A stretch of 64,000 bases of DNA, taken from assembly GCA_905178155.1 (NCBI GenBank), contig CAJINV010000005.1, positions 8,533,591-8,597,590 of the forward strand. Direction: 5' to 3'. A program made the translations under genes and the position numbers. Shown in pieces: positions 33,501-41,900 of the stretch. A model generated the notes under the pieces. It was given only the letters and a program-made list of their open reading frames with translations, was not told the DNA's origin and searched no databases. Position 1 is the stretch's first letter, and every line of letters starts with the position of its first letter. This DNA is from Amoebophrya sp. A120. Its lineage: Eukaryota; Sar; Dinophyceae; Syndiniales; Amoebophryaceae.

Positions 33501-34788
33501 GGCCAAAATGCTACAAATTGGATTTGCTCTTTGATAGTAGGGTCCATGAGCGAAATGGAGCAGAGCCCATTAGTGAACAGAATCAGTATAGTCGGGCGCG
33601 CTTGTCGTGATTTCTTTAATGCCTCGGCGAAGGTGAGGCCTCCGCGATGCAACATTGGAGGCCCTTTGCAGCAGGTGGCCCACCATTCGGCATCCAGATG
33701 CCCGGCCAGATAAATTGCGTGGCGACGACAATGCTTGAGCCCGGTCGTTCCGAGTGGTATCCCGGATCGAAAAAAAAAAATTTTAAAAATCTGGCTGTGG
33801 CCCATTTTTTCGTTTGGTGCCAAAGTTTTGCGTGAGAAGGTGAAGCAACCGTGCCCTACAGGTAAGTGGGAGACTGAGATTGGTACTTACTTCATAGTCC
33901 GCACCTCTTCCGTGCATGATTTGTATAAGTTGATATGTATGCTACAACCGTTGTGCCAGCCTCTGGCAAAGTACGATCGATCGGTTGCAAAATAGATATG
34001 TATGACAGGACTAAGAAGTAAATATCATAGGTAGAATTCTAGCGGCAAGAATCCTACCTATCTTCGTCTCCGCTCATCAGTAGGATGACATACTCGTGGT
34101 GGGTGCCTACCGCTTTGCGCGAGCACGCTTTTCCTTTTCCCTTTTTTTTGCATGCGGGTAGCCGTTATAGAGGCCAAAATCCCCTCCCGCAGGCAAAAAA
34201 AAAAAAAAATATTACTTCTTGCATGTTGACAACTCTATTTTCGGTAATTCAGCACTGCAAATTCAGCCCGTTTTGTTTTCACGTAGAGAAAATTTCTTGA
34301 GCAAAAATGCAGTTGCCACTGGATAGTTCAAGTAGAGTACGGTAGTGCTTTTGCAGTGCATAGATTTACGGCATTGAGTACCAACGACGTGCTGCGCGGA
34401 GACCAGACGCCCGACTTGTACGCCAACGACAGTTTGCATCCGAATTGGCGCGGCAGCGAGGTTTATGAATTGCAAATATGTCTGGGTCTGGAAAGTTGGA
34501 ACTTGTGATGCTAACTTCGGACTCTGAAAAAATTTGTATTGTATGGCCAGCAAGTAGAGGAGTCTAGCACTAGCTTGTGCTTCGCCGGGAGGGCCTTTGT
34601 CATGCGGAATAGGCATCAGGAAGCAATCAGAAGATCTGTGATGCTAGGGGATACATGCATCACAGACGTCACGGGTCATGTAAAATCTGCATGACAACCT
34701 TCCAGACCTAGACATGTTTGCATTTGATAAAGTTTTGGCCAGAAAGCTGTACGATTACATAGCCACTACTTCTACACCCTGCAAGTAG
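24541..34788 (+). CDS. Membrane-anchored SGNH/GDSL-type hydrolase, 7 exons, one 7.4-kb intron
   Basis: Exons: 24541-24618, 24908-25076, 25335-25947, 26221-26321, 26606-26941, 34368-34463, 34735-34788 (TAG). The sum is 1447 nt, one base over a multiple of three, so about 481 aa if a single extra base in exon 3 is discounted. The first ~45 residues are two hydrophobic stretches (signal anchor). A Gly/Asn/Asp-rich linker with GGGEDC repeats follows. SGNH block I is VYLAGDSWMD (nucleophile Ser near 25643). Block III is VHVSGNDM (26258-26281). Block V is NDSLHPNW (around 34420-34440), supplying Asp and His. Block V lies 7.4 kb away from the rest, yet exon 5 to exon 6 joins in frame when the giant introner is removed. 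Expected role: esterase or deacylase acting outside the membrane; the substrate is unknown. Confidence 0.7.
24619..24902. mobile_element. Introner, family B (intron 1, SGNH gene)
   Basis: 284 bp. TATCCTGAGTAAAAGCGTCC on the left, inverted on the right; perfect duplication TTGTG. It splits the two hydrophobic stretches. Confidence 0.9.
25077..25329. mobile_element. Introner, family A (intron 2, SGNH gene)
   Basis: 253 bp. TATGGATTGCAAAAATGTC on the left, ACTTTTGCATTTGATA on the right; perfect duplication TAGCA. Confidence 0.9.
25948..26215. mobile_element. Introner, family A (intron 3, SGNH gene)
   Basis: 268 bp, perfect duplication CACCG, both A cores present. Confidence 0.9.
26322..26600. 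mobile_element. Introner, family B (intron 4, SGNH gene)
   Basis: 279 bp, perfect duplication TCAAA, ends TATCCTGTGTAAAAACGTCC and ATGTTTTTACCCAGGATA. Confidence 0.9.
26986..29790 (+). CDS. LINE-type reverse transcriptase-RNase H, 5'-truncated
   Basis: About 934 codons, open from 26986 (preceded by TAG) to TAA, with no natural ATG at the start. RT begins abruptly with RPVSLISVFGKVFE (27031 onward). Motif A is NDNEAGFDVV and motif B is SPGMPQGSPYSGG (27451-27489). Motif C is YSDD (27565-27576). An RNase H domain follows: FLQDSNSVVQAL (about 28790) and HWYWTPAHSGGVLNDHAD (28939-28992). The C-terminus carries a zf-RVT-like CLKCEKVTDCCVDHVLFHC. This order is typical of RNase H-bearing non-LTR retrotransposons (I/LOA/R1-like). 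The endonuclease region and RT start are missing, as in a 5'-truncated copy. The surviving frame has no internal stop, suggesting a recent insertion. It lies on the same strand as the host SGNH gene, inside its intron 5. Confidence 0.85.
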   Translation, partial: PVAKTPRQPYVEGLFRPVSLISVFGKVFEILLDRRLNIFLEGHSWDGPKVLPKLSEPVLPINSVAYRLAFFKEMSAAKILSHLFTSHKTPSGESIKKKWLLLNDNEAGFDVVRHLTTIEIMKELKVPEDITFATLDWMHGRKLKIKTGKNTWNLSPGMPQGSPYSGGVFNVHNMRMLQIMSIENAPPYGEQNQYSDDNSQQGVGEKEEADNVKKKLVETGRKFYIFFEESKAVAIYFEEGKNQKTVEEGHAGRSLGFFFDGTWTMDSHFAETMQKGRVEISTVSSIRNLKFSKRVDIFRALVYSAFSSNSVPQYKYFRQNNCQKISVEVAKGLKTIAYLPAHCPSAVLYHAAGMPDIQSEIIANSMLIFWKGVAVGSWERGNKEELLKKYPNIFSKQETVQHYFEFHHHAPYIDLMQIAAYKFFALFQAVQVNHKLRIGRVFWKGVNLEVKDMDRIGEEYGFGPLSALQGEKLDHARRTIAKEQDAMCRTLMRNFRTVIVSAVDGTVNKGINLGAGSGLSWWRGGKMQDDKWIPGKGEALPKPIVTSFCYIFSPLQVLLKVDSFDSESRGAIHHLKKLIQAIRCELYPQGEIREEMVTDFYFLQDSNSVVQALDAYGDRSNPAAHKIARMLEDLRDLVNGSEFSPPENEARFHWYWTPAHSGGVLNDHADRLSEVAMEAWNAGRRINSDGGISNHYSKLLTVPIMRRLVLDRILGDLLDRNKTVSEDFKNRRKLLGPFRPATGILPSREAEIVYFWIFLGIAPPRQLGCGEMFYEEQVFRQKCLKCEKVTDCCVDHVLFHCQELKEQRKAIFGHDFLPSTLGREYIKKPKLVLSYVVAAKLVNSFYCEQIEKQLRSNKVAENWDKPEKHKNKMRNVAPKTETQQDFLNNTHPFRLMRDRERRNVLHWGPTSTCVGVKTETSEDVSVLDWVSFTS
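30659..31063 (+). CDS. Hypothetical 134-aa ORF downstream of the LINE
   Basis: ATG start at 30659. Contents are Gln/Arg-rich, then a PRPQLPQRALRP stretch and an acidic DHVEAAVQEADE tract. No family recognised. It lies inside SGNH intron 5, about 870 bp after the RT ORF, so it could be a second ORF or 3' region of the mobile DNA. Weak support. Confidence 0.3.
   Translation: MSGEEQRARQQLQAVEGTTTWTITLLPKPDDQRNPADYHTRPVAPRPQLPQRALRPLLQMDRDVPNVAGIPMGVPFNAIAALLLGHEEEDQEQNGGGGGLDHVEAAVQEADERALPASKLYMRIRTQKRSRRLA
31064..32499. other. Rest of the nested mobile DNA, no gene seen
   Basis: A pyrimidine-rich stretch near 31230-31520 is followed by mixed sequence. No coding region supported. Probably the LINE 3' untranslated region and older insertions. 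Confidence 0.4.
32500..33830. mobile_element. Inverted-repeat element within SGNH intron 5
   Basis: About 1.33 kb bounded by imperfect inverted repeats. The left end reads CACCAAATACCAAACGGAAA then GACCACAGCCAAATTTT and CCGGATCG. The right end carries the complements CGATCC.., AAAATCTGGCTGTGGCCC and TTTCGTTTGGTG. An internal stem pairs GCTGTGGCCGATTTCCCCC (near 33133) with GGGGGAAATCGGCCACAGC (near 33182). No intact ORF for a transposase, so it is non-autonomous. Confidence 0.6.
34464..34729. mobile_element. Introner, family A (intron 6, SGNH gene)
   Basis: 266 bp; flanks AGGTT/AAGTT; both A cores present (right core reads CCAGACCTAGACATG). The last exon encodes ARKLYDYIATTSTPCK then TAG. 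Confidence 0.88.
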
Positions 34789-35598
34789 AACTTCTACCCG
34801 TAGAACTGTCACTGAGGAGATTGGAGATTTTTTTCAAAAAACAGCTACAGGCTGATGTGTAAGGTTCTAGTTTTGGCAAACGCGACTACTTGTTACACAA
34901 AGTGATTTTTTTCCGATCTATTGATGTTTTGAAAAAGGTACAGGTACTAAAGACTGAGAATCAACGAAGAATAATTGTCACAATACAGTACGGATTTAGG
35001 TAGTTTTCTGCTGCCGTTTTGTTTTGGAACACGAAGAGGAGCAAGTCGTGTATGATTGTGCATCGTAGTTAGTGCCCGTGCATAATTTTTGGAACTTACA
35101 TTATACATTGTTTGATGTGTTAGTTGAGGTTTTACATTGTTTGAGCCGTGTTCAACAAAGAGCTTCATGAAGAACCCTTGAGCATAAACATCACCACTTT
35201 ATGTGAAGGCCCGCCGACTTTTTCCCTTTTGACAGCGCAACAAGTTGTAATCTTCATGCTTTTATTATTGACAGCGCAAGTAGTAGTACTAGTCTTGATT
35301 CTTCAGAAGCTAGTATTGAGATTGATTTCTCCCCGGCCCCCGTGCCGTTGTTTTGTTAGAAAGACAAGTATGCGAGACGTAGTATGAAGATGCTTGTTGT
35401 CATCCACCAGGGCAGCATTGCATTCTCATGCTTCAATCATCGACCATTCAGAGTTTAAAAAATTGAAGCGGAAGCAGAAGATCATGTTGTCTTCATAATC
35501 TTCGGACAAAAACAGCTTCATCTAGGAGAACGCGATCGACGCAGCTCTCTTGTGTTCATCAGCTCGTCTAGGTGTGTTTCTTGTTCCATGATCTTACT
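34789..35598. other. 3' flank of the SGNH gene
   Basis: No gene recognised. Confidence 0.4.
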
Positions 35599-35757
35599 CA
35601 TCAAGTGCAACAGTGTCTGGGTCTGGAAAGGTGGAACTTGTAATGCGCATTTCACAAGAGCAAGACGCATAAATCTCTCATGCAAGAAAGACAGCAGAGG
35701 TTGCCAATTTTTCTTGTTAGCCGCAAAATAGGCAATTTGTCATGCGGATTAGGCATC
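35599..35757. mobile_element. Truncated introner, family A (left half only)
   Basis: Starts ATCAAGTGCAACAGTGTCTG, continues with family A interior (AACTTGTAATGC, TTTGTCATGCGG) and stops where the minisatellite begins. No right end was found nearby. Either it was broken by array expansion or it is a fossil of a split gene. Confidence 0.7.
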
Positions 35758-38130
35758 GGCGCCCTGTGCCCGCCGGTCCTCACCCGTAGAGATAGTGATT
35801 TTTGATTTTTTCCGGACAAGTGACTCCGTGGAACGCTGGTCATTTTTCAGAAATTCTTTTTTCGTCTCCGCCGCCTGCGCCCGCTACCCGCCGGTCCTCA
35901 CCCGCGGAGACAGTGATTTTTGATTTTTCCCGGGCAATCTGTAATGTGCCACGCTGGCCATTTTTTCAAAACTAGCACATTTTCTTTTTTCGTCTCCGTC
36001 GCCTGCGCCCGTTACCCGCTGATCCTCACCGGTGGGAGCAGTGATTTGTGATTTTTCCTGGGCAATCTGTAGCTGGCCATTTTTTTAAAATTAGCACATT
36101 TTCTTTTTTCGCCTCCGTCGCCTGCGCCCGCTACCCACCGGTCCTCACCCGTGGGAGCAGTGATTTTTGATTTTTTCCGGAAAATTTCTACGGTGGACCG
36201 CTGGCCAATTTTCTAAAAACACCCCAATTTTTTTTTTCGTCTCCGCGCCTGCGCCATCTAGAGCCCAAGTAAGTAGCGCAAGTCGGTCTTCCTGTTGTGC
36301 CTAAGTATCCCCTTCAAAAAAAATGGTCGAGTTTCATTGGAACAGCTGAGCTTTGGCGCAATGACTTCTGTGAATTCTGTGGGCGCGACCTTATCCGCGA
36401 CTATAGAACAGAATTTAGGTACAGTAGTACTAGTCTTGATTCTTCAGCAGCTAGTATTAGGATTGATTCTTATTTATCTTTTGACAGTGCAAGAAAGATG
36501 AGTCGAAGATTTCCCCACAGAAGATTTTCCCTATTGAAGATGAAGACTTCCGCCCCACATCATCACCGGGAAATGTTAATGTGGCACGCTGGTGCCAGGT
36601 TTTGGTTTACTATGTACCTTTCGACATTGATCTGCGCGGGTGAATAAAAGAGACTGCCCTCTGGTACTTTCCTGGTGCAGCTACGAAACGTCTTCATAAA
36701 GATTAGCACGTTTTTGTTTTTCGTCTCCTCGCCTGCGCCCTGTCCCCGTCGGTCCTCACCCGTGGGAGCAGTCATTTTTGATTTTTCCCGGGCAATCTGT
36801 AATGCGCCACGCTGGCCATTTTTGAAAAATTAGCACATTTTCTTTTTTCGTCTCCTCGCCTGCGCCCTGTCCCCGCCGGTCCTCACCCGTGGGAACAGTC
36901 ATTTTTGATTTTTCCCGGGCAATCTGTAATGCGCCACGCTGGTCATTTTTGGAAAATTGGCGCGTTTTTGTTTTTCGTCTCCTCGCCTGCGCCCTGTCCC
37001 CGTCGGTCCCCACCCGTTGGAGCAGTCATTTTTGATTTTCCCCGGGCAATCTGTAATGCGCCACGCTGGCCATTTTTGAAAAAATAGCACGTTTTTGTTT
37101 TTCGTCTCCTCGCCTGCGCCCTGTCCCCGCCGGTCCTCACCCGTGGGAGCAGTCATTTTTGATTTTTCCCGGGCAATCTGTAATGCGCCACGCTGGCCAT
37201 TTTTGAAAATTGATTAGCGCATTTTCTTTTTTCGTCTCCTCGCCTGCGCCCTGTTCCCGCCGGTCCTCACCCGTGGGAGCAGTCATTTTTGATTTTTCCC
37301 GGGCAATCTGTAATGCGCCACGCTGGTCATTTTTGAAAAATTAGCATGTTTTTTGTTTTTCGTCTCCTCGCCTGCGCCCTGTCCCCGCCGGTCCTCACCC
37401 GTGGGAACAGCCATTTTTGATTTTCCCCGGGCAATCTGTAATGCGCCACGCTGGTCATTTTTGAAAAATTGGCACGTTTTTGCTTTTCGTCTCCTCGCCT
37501 GCGCCCTGTCCCCGCCGGTCCTCACCCGTGGGAGCAGTCATTTTTGATTTTCCCCGGGCAATCTGTAATGCGCCACGCTGGCCATTTTTGAAAAATTAGC
37601 ATGTTTTTCGTCTCCTCGCCTGCGCCCTGTCCCCGCCGGTCCTCACCCGTGGGAACAGTAATTTTTGATTTTTCCCGGGCAATCTGTACTGCGCCACGCT
37701 GGCCATTTTTGAAAAATTAGCACATTTTCTTTTTTCGTCTCCGCCGTCTGCGCCCTGTCCCCGCCGGTCCTCACCCGTGGGAGCAGTGACTTTTGATTTT
37801 TCCCGGGCAATCTGTAATGCGCCACGATGGCCATTTTTCCAATTAATTTCTTTTTTCGTCTCCGTCGCCTGCACCCTGTGCCCGCCGGTCCTCACCCGCG
37901 GGAGCAGTGATTTGGATTTTTCTCGGGCAACCTGTGATGCGTTACGCTGGCCATTTTTTCAAAACTAGCACATTTTCTTTTTTCGTCTCCGCCGTCTGCG
38001 CCCTGTCCCCGCCGGTCCTCACCCGTGGAGGCAGTGAATTTTGATTTTTCCCGGTCAATCTGCAATGCGCCCCGCTGGCCATTTTTTCAAAATTAGCACG
38101 TTTTCTTTTTTCGTCTCCGCCGTCTTGCGC
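35758..38130 (+). repeat. ~125-bp minisatellite (family S-related), large array
   Basis: Diverged relative of the 14.8-kb and 23.5-kb arrays. Units share CCGGTCCTCACCCGTGGGA, GCAGTCATTTTTGATTTTTC, CCGGGCAATCTGTAATGCGC, CACGCTGGCCATTTTT and TTTTTTCGTCTCC. Four diverged units (35758-36260) are followed by a ~460-bp interruption (36260-36720) and a homogeneous run to about 38130. Minus-strand open frames across it are repeat artefacts. Confidence 0.88.
36255..36720. other. Non-repeat interruption, partly duplicated at 38130-38345
   Basis: Phrases GCGCAAGTCGGTCTTCCTG, TGCCTAAGTATCC and AAATGGTCGAGTTTCATTGG occur here and again near 38190-38270. Both copies border the minisatellite, so the array and its edge were probably duplicated together. 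Confidence 0.6.
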
Positions 38131-38349
38131 ACACTAGAGCCCAACTAGCGCCAGTCGTTGCTCCTGCCATACCTAAGTATCCCAGAAAAAGTAGCGCAAG
38201 TCGGTCTTCCTGCTGTGCCTAAGTATCCTGATCAAAAAAAATGGTCGAGTTTCATTGGAGCAACAAGCTCTGGACGAGCAATGAATTCTATGGGCACGAC
38301 GACCTCCTCCGCGAGTATAGAAGCAGAATACATGCTGGGGAGGTTGTGA

Positions 38350-38994
38350 AAAAAATAAAAGTTGTCAGATCTGTCGGTTGATGAAGTGAAAAAGAAAGAA
38401 AATCAAAGTAGATCAAGATCGGAAGAAAAAATGTTGATCCTTTAAGAATCACGAAGAAGAAAGATCAGGATGATCTGTCGGTTAAAGTGAGAAATGAGCC
38501 TGAATTGTTTCAGAAAAAAGATCAATGAGGCGAACATACAGAAGGGTTGATGTAGTACTAAGTGGAGTCGGTCTATTCAGAATCCACCGTCGGTATGTAT
38601 TTATGGTCCGAAGCAAAAATAATCTCTTCCGACTTTAATATCGTCTTCTTTCATAAACATCGCGACAGCCTTGTCTCTCGACAGGTACAAAACAAAAACT
38701 GCGACTGCTTTTCACAAGCTCAAGCTCTCAAGAATTTTTTGAAAACATTAAACCGCCAAAAACTCCTGTGATAAAAGGAAGCTAACTCTCGAGCATATCC
38801 TCAATTTTACCCCATCTTGGAGTATTAACGTTATTCCGATTCGTTGGTGGATTCGTTTGTGGAATTAGAACATTGAAGAAGCAACGTGATAGTAAGCATC
38901 TTGTTTACCGTGACGAGCGCACCAGCTTCCTAGTACAACTAAAAATTGCATCATCCGCATATATATCATTGTCTACTCAAACTCGTCCTCCAAA
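38350..38994 (+). promoter_or_regulatory. Upstream region of the Cys-rich gene, shared with the gene at 55305
   Basis: Contains phrases that recur in the same order at 54590-55145: GATGAAGTGAA..AAGAAAGAAAAT, AGATCAAGATC, CTCTCAA.AATTT, ACCGCCAAAAACT and GTGATAAAAG.AAGCTAAC. Gaps differ. It could be a shared promoter module or an old duplication of 5' flanks. No TATA-like element is asserted. Confidence 0.5.
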
Positions 38995-41900
38995 ATGATG
39001 TCCTCTATTCGTTCCGTGACGAAGAAAAACAAGTTCTTTTCGACTGCAGGTGTGGTCGCGGCCGTTCTACTTGTGTCTGGCTTCGCAGGACCGCAACAGG
39101 GAGGCGTTGCTGCACTGCGACCCGCGACGGCCTTTAATCGGATTGTTGGTACTCCCGCCGCTGATCAAACGCGGACGCATTCGCTATGACAGCCTCAGGT
39201 TGGAAATCCTCAAAGTGGAAATAATTTGTAATGCAAAAAAGCGACTCCAGTTGAAGCGCCATTTGCAGTCGGCGCATGACAAATTTCCTGGGCCCTTAAA
39301 GCATGTCTGTCATGCAGGTGAAGGCAAAGGGGTGCCCTTCTCTCGTGCTAAGCAGCGCTCCAATTCTTCACCCCTAGCAGGACAATAGTCGGTCTCTATT
39401 GTGTCCTCCGCAATACAGCCTTTTTTGCCTTGCATTTCGTGCATCGCAAATTATTTCTACTTTGAGGATTTCCATTCTGAGGCTTTCATATTCGCCACCG
39501 CCTGCGGCAGGACCGTCGCAGCAAACTATGGGAGATCATACAGCACGGCGTTGCCCTCGGGGGCTCCGTTGTGGACGAAATACGACCTGCTGCATGTGCA
39601 ACCCCGTCAGTAAAGATGACCTAAGGGCCTTTGTGAAAGGCCAAACGCACAAAGGGTCGGGCAGCAACATTCTGAAGTTGGTCGACGGGGCTTCCTGCGA
39701 GGCATTTGGACAGTGCTGTCCCATATGCATTGGAAATAAAGTTGTATATCTGGGTCTAGAACATCAAAGCCACTTTTCATGCTAAATGTGAATCATGCAA
39801 AATAAAAATCGGTGTTGCATGATTACCAAAAGCCGTCCACTTTTGACCTAATCGAGAGGCAGTTATTTCTCACGCAGGATATTTTTAGGCATGATAGAAC
39901 TCTGGTGAAACCTACTTAGTAAGTAAGATATTTTTTAGTGCCTTCAGTACTTCACCTTTCAGAAACTGAAATAAAAGTGAAAGCAAAATAAAGCCCAGTT
40001 GTATAGAAAAATAAAACTCAAGCCAGATTTTGGCTCAGCAATTTAATACGTCGTCAATGCGCAGGAAGCACTGCCTTTTTTGTTCTCTTAACACTACCTA
40101 CTTGTTCAGGAGGTGGAAATTGTTTCACGAAGAGAAAATGCGTACTAGTCACTGGTCTAAAAAAAATAATGGCGTCGCCCCCCTCACTGACAGCGCCGCC
40201 GCAGCACGGGCCACCGCATAGCCCCGTCGTGGAGTTAGATAGAAGGCTCCGGATAGAGTAGTAAATAAAAAGCAACAGTAAGACTAGCGGCTGGAGACAC
40301 AAGCTCGGTGATACGCGAGGCGTGCCCGCCAACCTTGGACCCGCACCCCCTCCCCCCCCCGCGGGATATCGTGGAAAAGAGGCATAGATCCCAACCAGCA
40401 GACTAGCCGCGGTGTGCCATGAGGGCCGGCGCGGATGGGGACCGGAAGGGGGGAGTCGTGCACCAGGCACCGAAAAGGCATGCTTGCCCGCCGCGACAGG
40501 AATTGGCACGATGTCATGTATGAGCGGAGGTGCCCACTGCACTAGGCAGTGCAAGGGCGTATAGATACAAGTACTCACTTAGATTGCACAGGTAGAACTT
40601 TGAAAAAGAGATTTCTCAGGCTTGAGAAATTGCATAGTGCATTGATCCCCTCCGATGGCCCCGGCACACTGCAGGCACGGGTACGGAAACTGCCGCCCGC
40701 GATCACAGCGCAGGCGCGTGTCGAAGGCATTTACTTTACTTTACGCGTTTTCCTTTTACCAAAACCAGAGCAGAAGACTAGTAACCGGGCCTACAAAATA
40801 GCGACTAGTAGTAAATAACGCACTCCACATCCGCGCCCGCCGTGGTCGTGACCTTCGTGCCGTGATCGAGCGACGCGACAAGGGCCTGCGTTTTTCTTAG
40901 GGACGAGGGCGCAGGACATGTCAGTGAGGGGAACCCGTGGGCTTGTCCTCGTCGGTCTTTTTCCGTTCCCCTGGTTATTCCTTTGATTCCACCCAGGCTA
41001 TCTTTCTTTGTGCACCAGCACAGCCAGCTTGCTCGAGTAGAGCGCCCTTCTTGACGACGTCGGACGTGGACGCGCCTACACGCGCGACAGAAGGACCTCC
41101 GCCAACGACGGGGGAAGGGTAACCGAGGATCGACGACGGGGGAGCATTCTGCACAGCGTCGGATCGGGCGACGTACTATCAGCATTCTGTACTACTTCCT
41201 GGCGACGGTGGAGGGAATAGAAATCCTCTGCTGCGGGCGGCACGCGACGGGTAACTCTGCCTCGGGTGTCCTCACAACTAACCGTCGCAGTGGCTCACTT
41301 CTTCCTACCGCGGTGACGAATAAGTCCCCTCAGGGGCAATCTGGCATCCCTTGGCCACGGCGGCTTCGGCTGCCCACCCTTGGGTAGTCAGAACGTCACA
41401 AAACTAAGATCCAGCGGCAGATCACAACTAAATCAACACGTCGACCGATCTACAGAGCCACTGCCAAAAGCAGCGAAGACGACAAAGGACACTCGTGGGT
41501 AGACCTGCTGAGGGGGTCGCATACCAGCCGAAAGAGACAACCGGCTGCAACTATCTGGAAAGTTGAAGCGTTACAAACCATCGGCAGGCAGCACCTAGCC
41601 CCAGCGAAAATCTTTCCTATGGTTAGCTTACACAGAGAGAGTAGCTTAGTAGTTAGAAGCTGGCTGTAGAGTTTATTCCTCCTCCTCCTCTTAGGCATGA
41701 TAGAACTCATCTCACAGAATCTGTCATGCTACAACATCCCACATAGTACCAGACCTCATTGGTCATGGAAAAGAACCTCCTGCGTGACAAGTCGGGCATT
41801 CTTCCAGACCCAGACACTTTTGCATTTGATATCCCACGGACGGAAACGATTGCAGCCTGTCAAGCGCCTGCTGTTGCTGTTGTGCGGCCAAGCCCTGCGT

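Larger units (their letters stand above)
26942..34362. mobile_element. Giant introner, family H-like, with a LINE and another element nested (intron 5)
   Basis: Left end TATCCACTGCAAAAGTTACT, right end (reverse complement) TATGCACTGCAAAAGCACTA. Flanks GAATC/GATTT (two mismatches). Removing element plus 5 bp joins exon 5 to exon 6 in the correct frame and reconnects SGNH block V. Inside are a truncated LINE, a further ORF, an inverted-repeat element and a 13-A tract near 34196-34210. Confidence 0.72.

Noticed and set aside
35758-38130. Protein-coding tandem repeat on the minus strand (RTGGDRAQARRRK-type)
   Set aside because: Frames are short, overlap in all registers and follow the minisatellite; spacing is not a constant multiple of three.
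39903-41690. Ribosomal or tRNA gene within the 1.79-kb insertion
   Set aside because: Looked for conserved rRNA or tRNA landmarks because the segment is GC-rich and structured; none recognised.
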